Source of the DNA: Carettochelys insculpta
Lineage: Eukaryota > Chordata > Testudines > Carettochelyidae
Assembly (NCBI RefSeq): GCF_033958435.1
Contig: NC_134144.1
Location: 13,634,010-13,698,009 of the forward strand
Direction: 5' to 3'
Length of the DNA stretch: 64,000 nt
The notes beneath the pieces were generated by a model that worked only from the letters and a program-made list of their open reading frames with translations, did not search any database and was not told the origin of the DNA. The first letter of the stretch is position 1, and the number at the start of each line of letters is the position of its first letter. Positions 47,360 to 58,887 of this stretch are shown here, piece after piece. Made by a program: the position numbers and the translations under genes.

Positions 47360-47789
47360 CTGCAGTGGGCAACCTGTGGCCCACTGGAGCTTCACCTGCA
47401 GCTCAGACTGCCTGGCTGCCCTCTTCCCCTATGCCCCTCTCCAGCACCAGAACTCTGCACTTCCCACCTCTCCTTCAGCCCCAGGGCCCAGCGCTTTCAG
47501 AGCAGGCCAGTAGTCTGATTCACATACCATCCCTGCTCCTCCCAGAGCTGGAAAACCACGAATCAGCTGTTTGCAGCCCTTCAAGCTCTAGGAGAGGGAG
47601 AGAAGAGCAGGGATGGAGTGTGAAATCAGGTGCTCTGAAAGTTCTGAGAGGGAGTGGGTAAGTGCAGGGCTCCAGTGGGGGAGAGGTGCATGGGACTGCA
47701 GGTGGCACTCCCTATTAGGCTTTGGGCTGCTGCAGCCCACTAAGGTGAAGGCCTGGAGCTCACTCATGATTCATGGTTGCCCTGTGCTG
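47360..47789 (+). mobile_element. hAT-like MITE
   Basis: About 430 bases from CTGCAGTGGGCAACC to GGTTGCCCTGTGCTG with flanks GTTTAAAG and CTTTAAAG (7/8 duplication). The interior is GC-rich. The right two thirds recur at 28710-28990. Confidence 0.7.
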
Positions 47790-48166
47790 CTTTAAAGTCA
47801 TCTTTGTGCCCCCCGCTGTGGCTGATTGTGCCTGAATCCCAGCTCCTGCATATTTTAAAACTGCTCCAAATTATGCTGGCTCCAAGAGGTTGTTGTTACA
47901 CAGCAGCTGGGATGCAAGGAAATCTGGCAGTACCCCTGCTCCAGCTACAGGGAAGGGGAGGTATGTAAAAGTCTGTAGGCCACTGCAGGGTTCTCCTACC
48001 CTGGAGGATTCAGGCTCAGATTGTGCTGGCAGTGGTACAAAGTAAGCCTAAGTCGGGGAAAATTTAGCTTTAAATCTTAATAAATGTTATATTTAAAGGA
48101 CAATTCATAAAAATGTTGTATGAGCTTATAGAACTGCAGAAGGGCTCTATGAAACAGAGTATTATC

Positions 48167-48240
48167 ATATAGAACTGGAAGGGACCTACAGGGGTCACTG
48201 AGTCCATGCCCCTGCACTCACAGCAGGATCTATCACTGTC
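48167..48240 (-). mobile_element. CR1 3' end fragment, antisense
   Basis: A short stretch with the inverted CR1 end signature (ATAGAACTGGAAGGGACCTA, then GTCACTGAGTCCATGCCCCT). Confidence 0.65.
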
Positions 48241-48345
48241 CCCGACTTTTATTTTTAATCTAATCACTTAAATCTTGTGTTTTATACTTAATAAAAACAC
48301 TTTTGTTTATTATCAAGTCCAGCATAAATAATTTTTACCAGGGAG

Positions 48346-48643
48346 TAACAAGAAGTCTTATGGCATCTTACAGACTAACAGATATTTTGGAGCGTAAGCT
48401 TTCGTGGGCAAAGACCCGCTTTACCAGATGCATGAGTGGGGGGGTGGTGGTTTCAGAGGGGTATTTAAAGAATGGGGTCCCAGGAAAAGGGAGCGCCAGA
48501 GCTGACAAGGTCTATTCAGCAAGTTGGAAATGGCCCAGTATCAACCTTATGCTTATGCTCCAAAATATCTGTTAGTCTATAAGGTGCCACAAGACTTCTT
48601 GTTGTTCTTGAAGCTACAGACTAACACGGCTACCTCTCTGATA
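48346..48643 (+). mobile_element. Inverted PLE-tail insertion (type B)
   Basis: The first 190 bases are the reverse complement of the 45.17-45.35 kb tail, the last 100 bases its sense 3' end. A perfect 12-bp duplication TTTACCAGGGAG (48334-48345, 48644-48655) brackets the whole, so inversion and insertion were one event or the inversion came first. Confidence 0.88.
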
Positions 48644-48649
48644 TTTACC

Positions 48650-49025
48650 AGGGAGGGAGCCACAGCTGTACATATCTCTCTTTCACTGATAAAGGGAGTC
48701 AGTCTTAGATTTTTCTGTGTAAAACCTTTATACAGAGTAAGATGGATTTATTTTGTGTTTTGGTCCCTTTTGAGGGCAATGCTCCTCTGTGCAGTCAAGG
48801 CCCTGCAGCTGACACCTCCCAGAGCTGAGCTGGTTCTGTTTCTGTTGCTCTGCTGGGGGGTTGTTACTCCAACTCTGTGCCTTTGCTAGGGGAGACCAGA
48901 GCTTCTGGCCCAGCATGACAGGGTGGTGGGGAGCCCCAAAGGTCAGGTAGATGGACTCAGTGGTATGATCAGCACACCAGGTGACAGCCCCAAGGGGACC
49001 TCTGTAATCCAGCCCATCACACTCA
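48650..49025. repeat. Decayed interspersed repeat, possibly retroviral-type LTR-related
   Basis: AAGATGGATTTATTTTGTGT and CAGGTGACAGCCCCAAGGGG resemble words I associate with a common turtle interspersed repeat, but I cannot place boundaries or class with certainty. Confidence 0.3.
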
Positions 49026-52000
49026 CCCATACTCAATTCCTAGGGCTCAGGGCATAACTTTCTGCAGGATCTTTTACCATAGAAAAAGCCTTACACAGAA
49101 ATTTCCTTACCCTCTGTTTGTTAACAATTACCAAGCAAGCAGAATACACATGTTAAGCTTATAGAGCTGTGCCTCCAAATCTGATCAGGCCAGCAAACTT
49201 TCTCTGTTGGCCAGAAAAGGTCAGTCTTGTCTGGATTCTGGTTGCAGCACATTACAGTCATACAGAGGACTCTTGGCAGTTCTGATCTTAGACTGTGTCT
49301 TGGAGATGAGTTCTTCCTTCAGGTCTTTCCTCCGTCTTATTCTTCTGTTCCTCTTTTCTGCTGGTCTTCTTGGACTCTAGTTTATATAGTGAAACTCGAG
49401 TCTGGCTTAACTATATGTTATTTTACAAAAAGTGGGCTAACCAATCCTAACATGTTGTAAAGTAATTCCGTAATCAATTACATCTTACCACCTTAACTGA
49501 TTTACACTTAGCAAATTAATTATAACGCAAACAGAAACAATTTAAAAACCAGTCAGATCATACAGATAAACAACAGAGAAGTGGGAATGAGATAGAACAA
49601 AAGAATGAGGATTTCACAACTCCAGATATTGATATGTATTTGCTTGCCACACAGAATGCTATCAAACCAAGTTTTCTTTAACCATCTAAAGATGTTTCTT
49701 TATCTGGTGATATTTGGTGCTATTAGGACAGGGTCCCCTTCTTTAACAGATATCAGACTCTCTTAATGTCATTTAGATGGAATGTGAACAGAGGACGTGA
49801 TGTCCTCTTTCTCAGCTATTGGCTTCTGGTCTATGCAGACAAAAGCTGTAGACTTTATATGGCTACAGGGAACAGCCTCGTCCTTATGCTTACAACTCCC
49901 CGGATATATTTCACATTTATGTAACGTAACGCTTTCCATCCTAAATGATATGGAAGCATTTGACCAAACACTATAAGCATGAAAAATTTTATCCTCATTG
50001 AAATGCAGTAGCTGAATAACAGCCTACAGGAACACTATACATACTGGAGAACAATACTGTATGTCATTGAAACTGCAGGATGAAATTATATAGGCAAAAT
50101 ATAATTATTCAAACTGGAATGTGGCCAGACACCAAGCTAATATCCTAATTTTTTTAAAAATCCACACTATCAGATATGTATTAACCAGAAATGGCTGGGA
50201 TCTCAGTTTAGTATCTAAAAGATAGCACCAGGAGCGCTAACAGTACATCATGCCATGGCTTTGGATCAAAAAGAAATCAATACCCACACTTTTTCCTTGA
50301 CTGTATTCTGTCCAAGTGCATGGAGACCTGACCCGGGCTAGTAGGACAGGGCTTTTAAGGTCAGAGCATATGAGTAAAGTGCAGCTCAAAATCCTGCTGC
50401 CACTGGCCCTGCACGGTCCTGGTTCAAACATCCCCACCCCTGCACCGCACAGCCCCAGTTCAAACCCCGCCCCCAGCCCCAGTTTAACTTCCCTATGGCC
50501 CGGCTTACCTCCACCCGCCGCAGCACCAGTTCAAACCCCCCAAGGCCCAGCTTACCTCCTCCCTCACACGGCTCCGGCTCACCACCCCTCTGTGGCTCCA
50601 GCTCAACCCCCCACTGGGCTGCATGGTCCCAGCTCAACTCCACTCCCTCACTCTACCCTGCAGCCATAATCCACTGCCAGGCTTAACCCTCCTGCCCCCT
50701 CCCACAGCCCCATCCCACTGCCAGGCTTAACCCTCCTCAACAGCTCCCCCCAGCCCCAGGACTCACTTTTCAAAAGAAGCTCTAGATGCTCCTGCTGCTT
50801 CCCTGGTTGAAGAACTTGCATTCTGCAGAGGAAAAAAGCTCCCCTCGACTTATGCAAAATTTGAGTTACGTGAGGGCACATGGGAACACAACCCTCATAT
50901 AACTCAAGGGACAACTGTATAGTAGACTCTTTCCTATGTGGCGTTCTATTATCTGGAACTCTCAAATAACTGCCACTTTAACCATAACTATATTGGAGTT
51001 ACATTTTCCATACGTACCGTATACTGATAGTAAATACAAATAAATACAACAAATACAGTATAAGTTTACAGTGTAGCATACTACTGTTGTTGGTAAGTAA
51101 AGTACTCTGCATACATTTGTTTGTTTCTCAATATCTAATCTTGTTTTTCTTTAGTGTTATGCATTGCGAGGTATACCCCTCTATTATCCAGAATATTTGA
51201 ATATCTGGCTACCTCCTGGTCCTGGGGCTGCCAGATATAAAATAATTTAGAGTACTATATTATTTATTCATGCCTTTACTTTTCTTTTGAATTGCTTTCT
51301 TAATTGTCTTGTATGATTGCTCAGCAGATTGCATATATTCATAGGTTAGAGATACAAGGTCATGTATTTTTCCTTTGCAATTTAAAAAACTAAACTCTGC
51401 TATTTCTTCAACTCTGTCCCCACTTCTGAAATAACACATCTATCTAAGGCAAAATGTATAATTCACAAGTGATATCATATGCATATAACTGGGAAAAGAT
51501 GGAACCTTAAATGTAATAACTTGTACATCTTGTAATTTGAAATCTAGTCTTGTAGTTTAAAATCTATTCTTTCTCAAGCATGTTTCTCTTGATTTAAATG
51601 TATTATAGTTTTGTGATTCTGATATATGTTTAAAAGTCAAGAAGAACATCTCTTAAAAATTGCCCTGCTGGTACTTAAAATTGTTTGTCAGATAGACACT
51701 GTAGTTTTTGTATTACATTTTTAAAATAATATTTTATATAGCCAAGATCAGTTGGTTTCCTTTATATATAATTGTGATTTGCCACAGACTGCCTTCAACG
51801 GAGAGCCTTTTTTTTTTTTGCAATCAAAGTTCCATGCAAGGAAAAGGGCAAAACCCCTAGCAGATAAAAGCACTCTCAAAGAGTAGAGTGCAGTATTTCT
51901 TAAAGAAACTAAAAAATATCACTTGACAATTTTATGTTTCAAACTTTGTTCTTCATTTGGAAGATACTTTGCTTCATTTGGTTTGTCATTATTTGTAGAG

Positions 52001-54179
52001 TTGTAAATGTGTATGGATAAAGTCCCCAACTGTAACTGGAATGGCTAAGATGGATACTTCAAGTTGTGCACATCCTCAACAAAGTTAAGGGGATGAAGAT
52101 TTTGCCCTCATAGAGACAGCTAAATGATCAGGGGCCCAGGTATCTTCACAGTAAGCTGAAGCTTGGAGCAAACGTACATGGCTGAGAAAGCATGGAGAAA
52201 TCATTAGCTTGGTGTGAACAGATGCCATATCCATGGTATGATTGCAACAATACACCTGCCCAGATAGAGTTGCAGAACTGGAAATTTAATTGAAGAGATT
52301 AGCAAAGGAAGTCTTTACAGAAATAGTGGGTTTTAAGGAGAGATCTGAAGACCGAGAGGGTGGGTGTTTGATTCATGGCAAATAGTGACTTTAACGACAT
52401 ATTTGCAGAGCTATTTAAACCATGACTGGCTTATGAAAAATTGTATGAACATCATAATATGATTTAGAGGCCTTTAAACAGAGATTACAGACACTTATTT
52501 AGGCACCATGTGTGCACTATAGTGCAGTGGCTATTGCATTAGAATCACAAAGAGATGGTATTCTGTACTCATGGAGGATATGAATCTAGGAGTTTATGTA
52601 CTGAGTGAAATGAACTTGTAAAATCAATGCTGGCAAAACAATAAATGAATCACGAATATTTTTTTCTTGATTATCAGAAATAGTTCTCTGTCTATGGACA
52701 AAAACAGATTTCTGCTTGCACTTCACAAGAAACTCAGATTTGACCATTGTCAATTCTACTTAAAGTACTTATGTCTGAGACAAGCTCTCATGTTATTGTA
52801 TTATTTTACAACCATGTGAGATCCTCAGGTTCAGGTGTCTGTTGCTGATTGTTAACTTGATTCTTGATCTGTAAAGTGATCTCATCAGTTCTGTCAGAGT
52901 CATTTTATTTTTAGGATAGTAATTGCTATGGTTACTGTGAAGGCAGACTTGGTTTTAACTATGGAGTGTTTGCTATGTGAGCATTAGTAACAATAAAATA
53001 ATTTTGAAATTATCTCAAATCAGTATACCATGTGCATGTAGAGGAAAAATTATATAGCATGATGGAATTAAAACGTGAATAAGCCTTTTATCTAAAATTA
53101 AACACAGAACAACAAAATTAATTATCAGAAGCCTAGAATACATTAATCGGTGGTGTTAACTTATCAAGCCATTGAGTTGCACCTAGGCTAATCAGTGAAT
53201 TTGGTTCATGTGAGTCAGGCCTGCTGAATTTTATCTGGATAATGATGGCTGTTTGCAGTGTGTATGAGGCTTTGAAATGTCTTCCTTTGTGCATCCTACA
53301 TATAATCATGGCCCCTGGTTAATAAGAATGTCCCTATTCAGGACAGCACTTAAGCTTCTGCTTAATTTCAGGTCTTTAAAATTAAGCATACACTTGATAG
53401 CTTTCCTGAATAGAAATGGACTTAAACACTTGCTTCCATGCTTTACTCAGTTGAGGCTGAAATTAGTAAAAAGGCAGGAAGCTGTCAATGCAACTATTAT
53501 TATGAAAATCTGAAGACATGGAACTAGCCTATACAGGACTCTGCATATCATTCCTTGTTTCTTTATAAGCTCATTATAAGGTAGTTCTTTGTTGCAGTTC
53601 TTTTCCAGACAAAGAAGCCCTCTGAAATAATCAGAACAGTTTTATTCTGTTTGCTAACGACTTTTTAAAAGAACGATTTGCTCAGTATAAAATGCAACTT
53701 TGTAGGGTGTCTCTATAAAATAAACAGGGTATTAAATGAGTTATATCACAGACAAAAATAATCTGTTTACATGCACCCACCCTCGAAAGGGAGGGCATGG
53801 CCTGTCTTCACTGTAGCCCAGCACCCATCCCTACTGCTCAAGGCCCTGCCCACAGCCAAGCCACAAGCTGGAATACACGGGGAACCATGGACACCCACCT
53901 TCCAAGGTCTGTGTCCCTGTTCTGTATGTGTCCCCTTGCGCTGGGCAGGTGGAGAGTTCACGGTTCCCCCCAACTGCCTGGCCATGTGGCTCTTATCTTG
54001 TTTCCAGTGCGGTGATGGGCAGTGTTTGCTGTAAACTGTGCACTTGTATGGCCACTGAGACTGAAATTCCACCCTGCAGGTTAGCAAAGAGCCTACAGCT
54101 AGGATTTCTGTTTAGACTGGTCATGCACATAGGTGAGAAAGATTAGCAGGAACAGTGAAGATGGGGCTTTGGTGTAGGA
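49026..54179. other. Intergenic, mostly unrecognised
   Basis: Long AT-rich region between the probable CFLAR promoter and NDUFB3. A C-rich patch at 50400-50760 contains a duplicated CACTGCCAGGCTTAACCCTC (near 50671 and 50718). No exon, RNA gene or clear element elsewhere. Confidence 0.45.
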
Positions 54180-54835
54180 AAATGTACATGCTTTATTTAA
54201 ATGATTGTAGTGATCAAAATAGTGTTATTTTTATTCAGTTAATTTTTATTTTGGATTTTTTAAAACAACCAATTGTTAAAGATTTTCCATTTAATTTTTA
54301 TGAATGTTTTTTAAATTGTGAATTTCATCAAGTGTATTTTTTTCTTCATCCCTATAAACTCTTGTAAATTCACTATGATTAACAAAAAAGGGCAACAGTC
54401 AATTTGGTTTTCAGTAACATTGTCTTCTAGTTTTCAAACCTGCAGTATGGATTGAGCTGTGCCAAAACAGAACACTACTCCAAACTTCTCCATTTTACCT
54501 CTCTTCAGAAAGGTTTAAGAATTGATTGTATTACAGATTCACCCTATTGTTCTGATTCATCTTGATTCAGTGTCTTTCAACATTTGCTCAGTTATGTCAG
54601 TTTTAAAGGACTTACCGGACTTGATAAGGCTGTCTCTTTTTGATTTGGTTTTATGAGAAGCAATCCCATTCCAGGCACATCCCATTTTTCTGGCACAATC
54701 AAACCCTTTATGTTGCTTTACGTTGTAAGAGGGAGTAATACACTGAATTTGGTGGTCCTTGCACTCACTGTTTAGGAGTTCTTGATCAACAGACAAACTG
54801 ACATACATAGTATATCTTTAAAAAAGGATCTCTGC
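54180..54835 (-). mobile_element. Harbinger relic, second copy
   Basis: Homologous to 14880-15240 in order and orientation: CATCAAGTGTATTTTTTTC, TTCTAGTTTTCAA, GAGCTGTGCCAAA, CTCAGTTATGTCAGTTTT. On the minus strand SLIKSGKSFKTDITE parallels the [13 protein letters not shown] end of the first relic. The catalytic part is lost. Confidence 0.65.
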
Positions 54836-54932
54836 TTTTTCCAGATGTTAAAAGGTCTAAACTAGCTCAGATAAAAAAGCTCCTACAGACAAAATGCATC
54901 TGCCGGGCTTTACAACTTAGTAGGGTTGCCAC

Positions 54933-55104
54933 CAGTGTTCCCTGTAAGCTGTGCAGCCACTCAGATTCACATGCCACCCAGATGATTACCTGAGCACCCA
55001 CAACTGGGTTTTTTGTTGATACGGGCTGTGCACACTTGCACATGCCTCAGTGCATGTAAAACAATTATTCTGCACATGGGTGGAAGAGATTAGCGGGAAC
55101 ATTG
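54933..55104. mobile_element. hAT-like MITE with perfect duplication
   Basis: 172 bases, ends CAGTGTTCC and GGAACATTG, flanked on both sides by GTTGCCAC (54925-54932, 55105-55112; 8/8). Same family as 63117-63303. Confidence 0.82.
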
Positions 55105-55488
55105 GTTGCCACTGTGAGGATCAAAGAATATTTGCTCAACATTTGAAATAAATGACAAAAAATAATTTCTAGCTACTCAAGTAATGGAGATGCTCCAAAT
55201 GTAGTTTTAGATACCAGCTTCTGAATACATTTGAACTCAGAACATCATTGGTAACATTGCCTCATTGTTAGCATGAGCTATAACTTGGAGTTTTGCCCAA
55301 CCCAGCTCTCATTCACATGAGCATCTGTATCTCAAGTTACATGGGGCTTTAAACTTAAACTAGCTGAACTGCAGGAGTTAGAGTGGCGGTGGATTCCCCA
55401 GACTGCTGCTGACACTGGGGAATGCAACCGCTGAGTTACAACTACTGATCAACTGCTAAGCCAATTGTGGATCAAGAGTCATTTTACA

Positions 55489-55916
55489 GGCTGTGTCTAC
55501 ACGTGCCCCAGACTTCGAAATGGCCATGCAAATAGCCATTTCGAAGTTTACTAATGAAGCGCTGAAATGCATATTCAGCGCTTTATTAGCATGCGGGCGG
55601 CAGCGGCGCTTCGAAATTGACGAGCCTTGCAGCCGCGCGGCGCATCCCGACGGGGCTCCTTTTCGAAAGGGCCCCACCTACTTCGAAGTCCCCTTATTCC
55701 CATGAGAATAAGGGGACTTCGAAGAAGGTGGCGTCCTTTCGAAAAGGAGCCCCGTCGGGACGCGCCGCACGGTGGCAAGGCTCGTCAATTTCGAAGCGCC
55801 GCTGCCGCCCGCATGCTAATGAAGCGCTGAATATGCATTTCAGCGCTTCATTAGTAAACTTCGAAATGGCCATTTGCATGGCCATTTCGAAGTCTGGGGC
55901 ACGTGTAGACACAGCC
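55489..55916. mobile_element. 428-bp palindromic DNA transposon
   Basis: Near-perfect inverted repeat folding around a 6-base centre at 55700-55705 (CCCCTTATTC / GAATAAGGGG arms next to it). Ends GGCTGTGTCTACACGTGCC and its inverse, flanked by ACA on both sides (possible 3-bp duplication). TTCGAA recurs many times. The GTCTACAC end resembles the Harbinger-type MITEs in this window. Mirrored ORFs on both strands are a by-product of symmetry. Confidence 0.9.
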
Positions 55917-56257
55917 ACAGTGAGCAAGACTCGTTCACCAGCAGGAACTCAAGTATGCTAACTTGAAGTAACTACTGAAGTGAAAACGAGCCCTATGTCA
56001 GGAGTTAAAAGGCTGGTTTTAGATGTTACATATGCTCCAGAACCTAAGTTTGCATTTTCTAAAGAAGTGCTTAGCCTTTTGTTTGCACAGATAACCTTAA
56101 AAGTGTGAAATAACTGTGATGTTATCCTAAGTCTGCAGACAGCACAGAGTAACACCTCTGAGGGCAGTTCCAACTCACTGCGGAGAGTTATCTGAGAAGG
56201 CTGATCAGTTTACTATTTTACAGCTGGTCAAAGCTTGCAAGAAAGAAGGGGTGATAC

Positions 56258-56355
56258 AGGTGGAAAAAGCAGAGGTGGGGAAAGTACCCCAAAAGTTACT
56301 TGAGTAAAAGTGCAGCTGCTTTCACTTATGGGTGCAATCGAGATGTGACATATTT

Positions 56356-56401
<46 letters not shown>

Positions 56402-56638
56402 TTACTCAAGTAGTTTTCCAGAGGGCCACTGGCAACTTGTACTTAAGCAACCCCCTCCTTTTACTCAAGTAACTTTTTGGACAGTGGGAAAGTGCCCCCA
56501 AAGTTACTTGAGTACAAGTACAGCTTTGTGCGTGTTTAAAAGCACCGCCCCCCCCCACCTTTATTGTACTCTAGTACCCAGAAGTAGAAGCAGCTGCACT
56601 GTTACTCAAGTAACCTTTTGGGTACTTTTTCCACCTCT
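56258..56638. mobile_element. hAT-like MITE with (GT)n expansion
   Basis: Flanks GGTGATAC and GGTGATAA (7/8 duplication); ends AGGTGGAAAAAG and CTTTTTCCACCTCT. Several ACTTGAGTAAAAGTGC words and inverses make it a multi-hairpin. Same family as 20010-20226. Located 340 bases beyond the NDUFB3 stop codon. Confidence 0.78.
56360..56397 (+). repeat. (TG)n microsatellite
   Basis: About 19 uninterrupted TG units inside the hAT-like MITE, corresponding in place to the TGCGTGTGCGC of the 20 kb copy from which it may have grown. Confidence 0.95.
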
Positions 56639-56977
56639 GGTGATAATATTGTGAAGCACTGCACAACAGATTACAGGTAGCGTCTTCTTTTGGAGGTTCA
56701 AGTTGGCAGACTACAACACTATTTCCTCACTAACTCTGTCAATGTTACACACCATCTCAGGCAGATCTCATTCTTCCATGCATCAGGTCAGGTTTATATT
56801 TGGAAGCATCACAGTATTTCTTTTCTCCCAGGAAAAAAAGACAAAACTACAGTGGCATGCTCTCGCTGATAAATTTTAATAGGCATCATTCTGCTTGCAA
56901 CAAAAACAGTAAGCTATTGTATGATGTTTTAATTTAGAACTGCGTAAATAACTTTGAGAGGTTCTGCTATTCCATCT

Positions 56978-57134
56978 TCAGTGATGTCCTCCATTTTTCT
57001 TTGGAGGAAACAGTGTATATTCGACCCCGAGAGCTACCACAAAGGCTACAAATCCCCACTTGAAACCTTTGGTGAGAACGTCCAGAAGAGTGACAGGTTT
57101 TGCATATTCACCCAGATATCTCCATGCTTCATTG
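56978..57134 (-). CDS. NDUFB3: NDUFB3 terminal coding exon (partial gene)
   Basis: Accessory subunit of mitochondrial complex I (B12), a single-pass inner-membrane protein in the distal membrane arm. This exon gives the last 51 residues: [14 protein letters not shown], then [17 protein letters not shown] with the membrane helix, ending in a His-His tail before TGA (56980-56978), as in mammals. Acceptor TTTTTTCCTAG; the first base, C, completes a split codon (Arg if the upstream exon ends in CG). The matrix-side N-terminal half, encoded by one earlier exon in mammals, was not found in the window. Same strand and order relative to CFLAR as in human. Confidence 0.95.
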
Positions 57135-57308
57135 CTAGGAAAAAATAAAACCAAAAGATATAACAAATTTAAAATACCCAGTGAGATTCCATATACCAAT
57201 ACAAATGTATTTATCTGAAGAAAAAAAAAAAATCATCCCCCAAAGCTAAGTTGAAAATCTAAGGTTTTCATAGTTAAAGCATTCAAAAGTCAGGAAAGCT
57301 TAACTTCT

Positions 57309-58560
57309 GTGCCAGGAAAGATAATGGAGCAGGTAGTTAAGGAAGTCATCTGCAAGCACTTGGAAGGTAGTAAAGTGATAGGGAACAGCAAGCATGGTTT
57401 TGTAAAAAACAAATCATGTCAAACCAACCTGATAGCTTTTTTTGACACGATAACGAGACTCGTAGATAAGGGAGAAGCAGTGGATGTGGTATACCTAGAC
57501 TTTAGTAAAGCATTTGATACTGTCTCGCATAATATTCTTATCGACAAACTAGGCAAGTCCAACTTAAATCGCGCTGCAATAAGGTGGGTGCATAACTGGC
57601 TGGCTAATCGCACCCAGAGAGTGGTTGTTAATGGTGCTCAATCCAGCTGGAAAAGCATAACAAGTGGGGTTCTGCAGGGGTCTGTTTTGGGACCAGTTCT
57701 GTTCAATATCTTCATTAATGATTTGGATATTGGCATAGAAAGTACGCTTATTAAGTTTGCAGATGATACCAAGCTGGGAGGGGTTGCAACTACCTTGGAG
57801 GATAAGGTCATAATTCAGAATGATCTAGATAAATTAGAGAAATGGTCTGAAGTAAACAGGATGAAGTTTAATAAAGATAGATGTAAGGTGCTGCACTTAG
57901 GAAGGAATAATCTGTTTCACACATACAGAATGGGAAAAGACTGTCTAGGAAGGAGTACAGCAGAAAGGCATCTAGGGGTTCTAGTAGATCACAAGTTAAA
58001 TATGAGTCAACAGTGTGATGCTGTTGCAAAAAAAGCAAACATGACTCTGGGATGCATTAGCAGGTGTGTTGTGAACAAGACACGAGAAATCATTCTACCG
58101 CTCTACTCTGCGCTGGTTAGACCTCAGCTGGAATATTGTGTCCAGTTCTGGGCACCCCAATTCAAGAAAGATGTGGAGAAATTAGAGAAGGTCCAGAGAA
58201 GAGCAACTAGAATGATAAAAGGTCTGGAGAACATGACTTATGAAGAAAGGCTGAAAGAATTGGGCTTGTTTAGCTTGGAAAAAAAGAAGATTGAGGGGGG
58301 ACATGATAGCGGTTTTCAGATATCTTAAAGGGTGTCATAAGGAGGAGGGAGAAAACTTGTTCTTCTTGGCCTCTGAGGAGAGAACAAGAGGCAATGGACT
58401 TAAGCTGCAGCAAGGGAAGTTTAGGTTGGACATTAGGAAAAAGTTCCTAACTGTCAGGGTGGTCAAGTCCTGGAATAAGTTGCCAAGGGAGGTTGTGGAA
58501 TCTCCCTCGCTGGAGATATTTAAGAACAGATTAGATAGATGTCTATCAGGGATGGTGTAG
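57309..58560 (+). pseudogene. CR1 ORF2 relic (reverse transcriptase)
   Basis: Open for 339 codons from 57309: GNSKHGFVKNKSCQTNLIAF, VVYLDFSKAFDTVSHNIL, LQGSVLGPVLFNIFINDLD and the active-site IKFADDTKLGG. A one-base change in the G-run near 58295-58302 shifts the frame; the C-terminal KKFLTVRVVKSWNKLPREVV continues in another frame to 58560. The endonuclease half is missing, so it is not active. Confidence 0.92.
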
Positions 58561-58650
58561 ATAGTGGTCGGTCCTGCCATCAGGGCAGGGGACTGGACTC
58601 GATGGCCTCTCGAGGCCCCTTCCGGTCCTAGTGTTCTATGATTCTATGAA
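57309..58650 (+). mobile_element. CR1 LINE, 5' truncated, well preserved
   Basis: Long sense CR1 fragment inserted antisense to NDUFB3, 175 bases from its terminal acceptor. It contains most of the reverse transcriptase, the C-terminal tail and the 3' end GATTCTATGATTCTATGA-type repeat (58635-58650). The young look of the frame suggests a fairly recent insertion. Confidence 0.95.
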
Positions 58651-58782
58651 ATATGACATTAAGTCCCACTAAGCATCTGTCCTATGCCAACCTTTAATTT
58701 ACAATGTTACATGATCACATAAGATATCTTCAGTAAGAAAACATTTTTTCTACAACTTGTGCTGTTTCTGTGTCATACTTAC

Positions 58783-58862
58783 TATCTGTATGCCAGAAAT
58801 GCAGAACCCGTGAGTTGTTTATATACACGATATGGACTGAATAATGTAAATGCTTCTTGCCA
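58783..58862 (-). other. Exon-like segment upstream of NDUFB3 terminal exon
   Basis: Eighty bases on the minus strand open from an AG at 58864-58863 to a consensus donor GATA/GTAAGTATG at 58783/58782. It reads WQEAFTLFSPYRVYKQLTGS and seven more codons, and ends two bases into a codon, which is phase-compatible with the NDUFB3 terminal exon. It does not match the NDUFB3 N-terminus, and I recognise no family. Its upstream pyrimidine tract is weak. It may be chance. Confidence 0.2.
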
Positions 58863-58887
58863 CTTTTGAATGAGACAGATGTAATTA

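Noticed and set aside
55456..55961. Four similar 67-114 codon ORFs on both strands
   Set aside because: They are mirror images made by the 428-bp palindrome, not a gene family.
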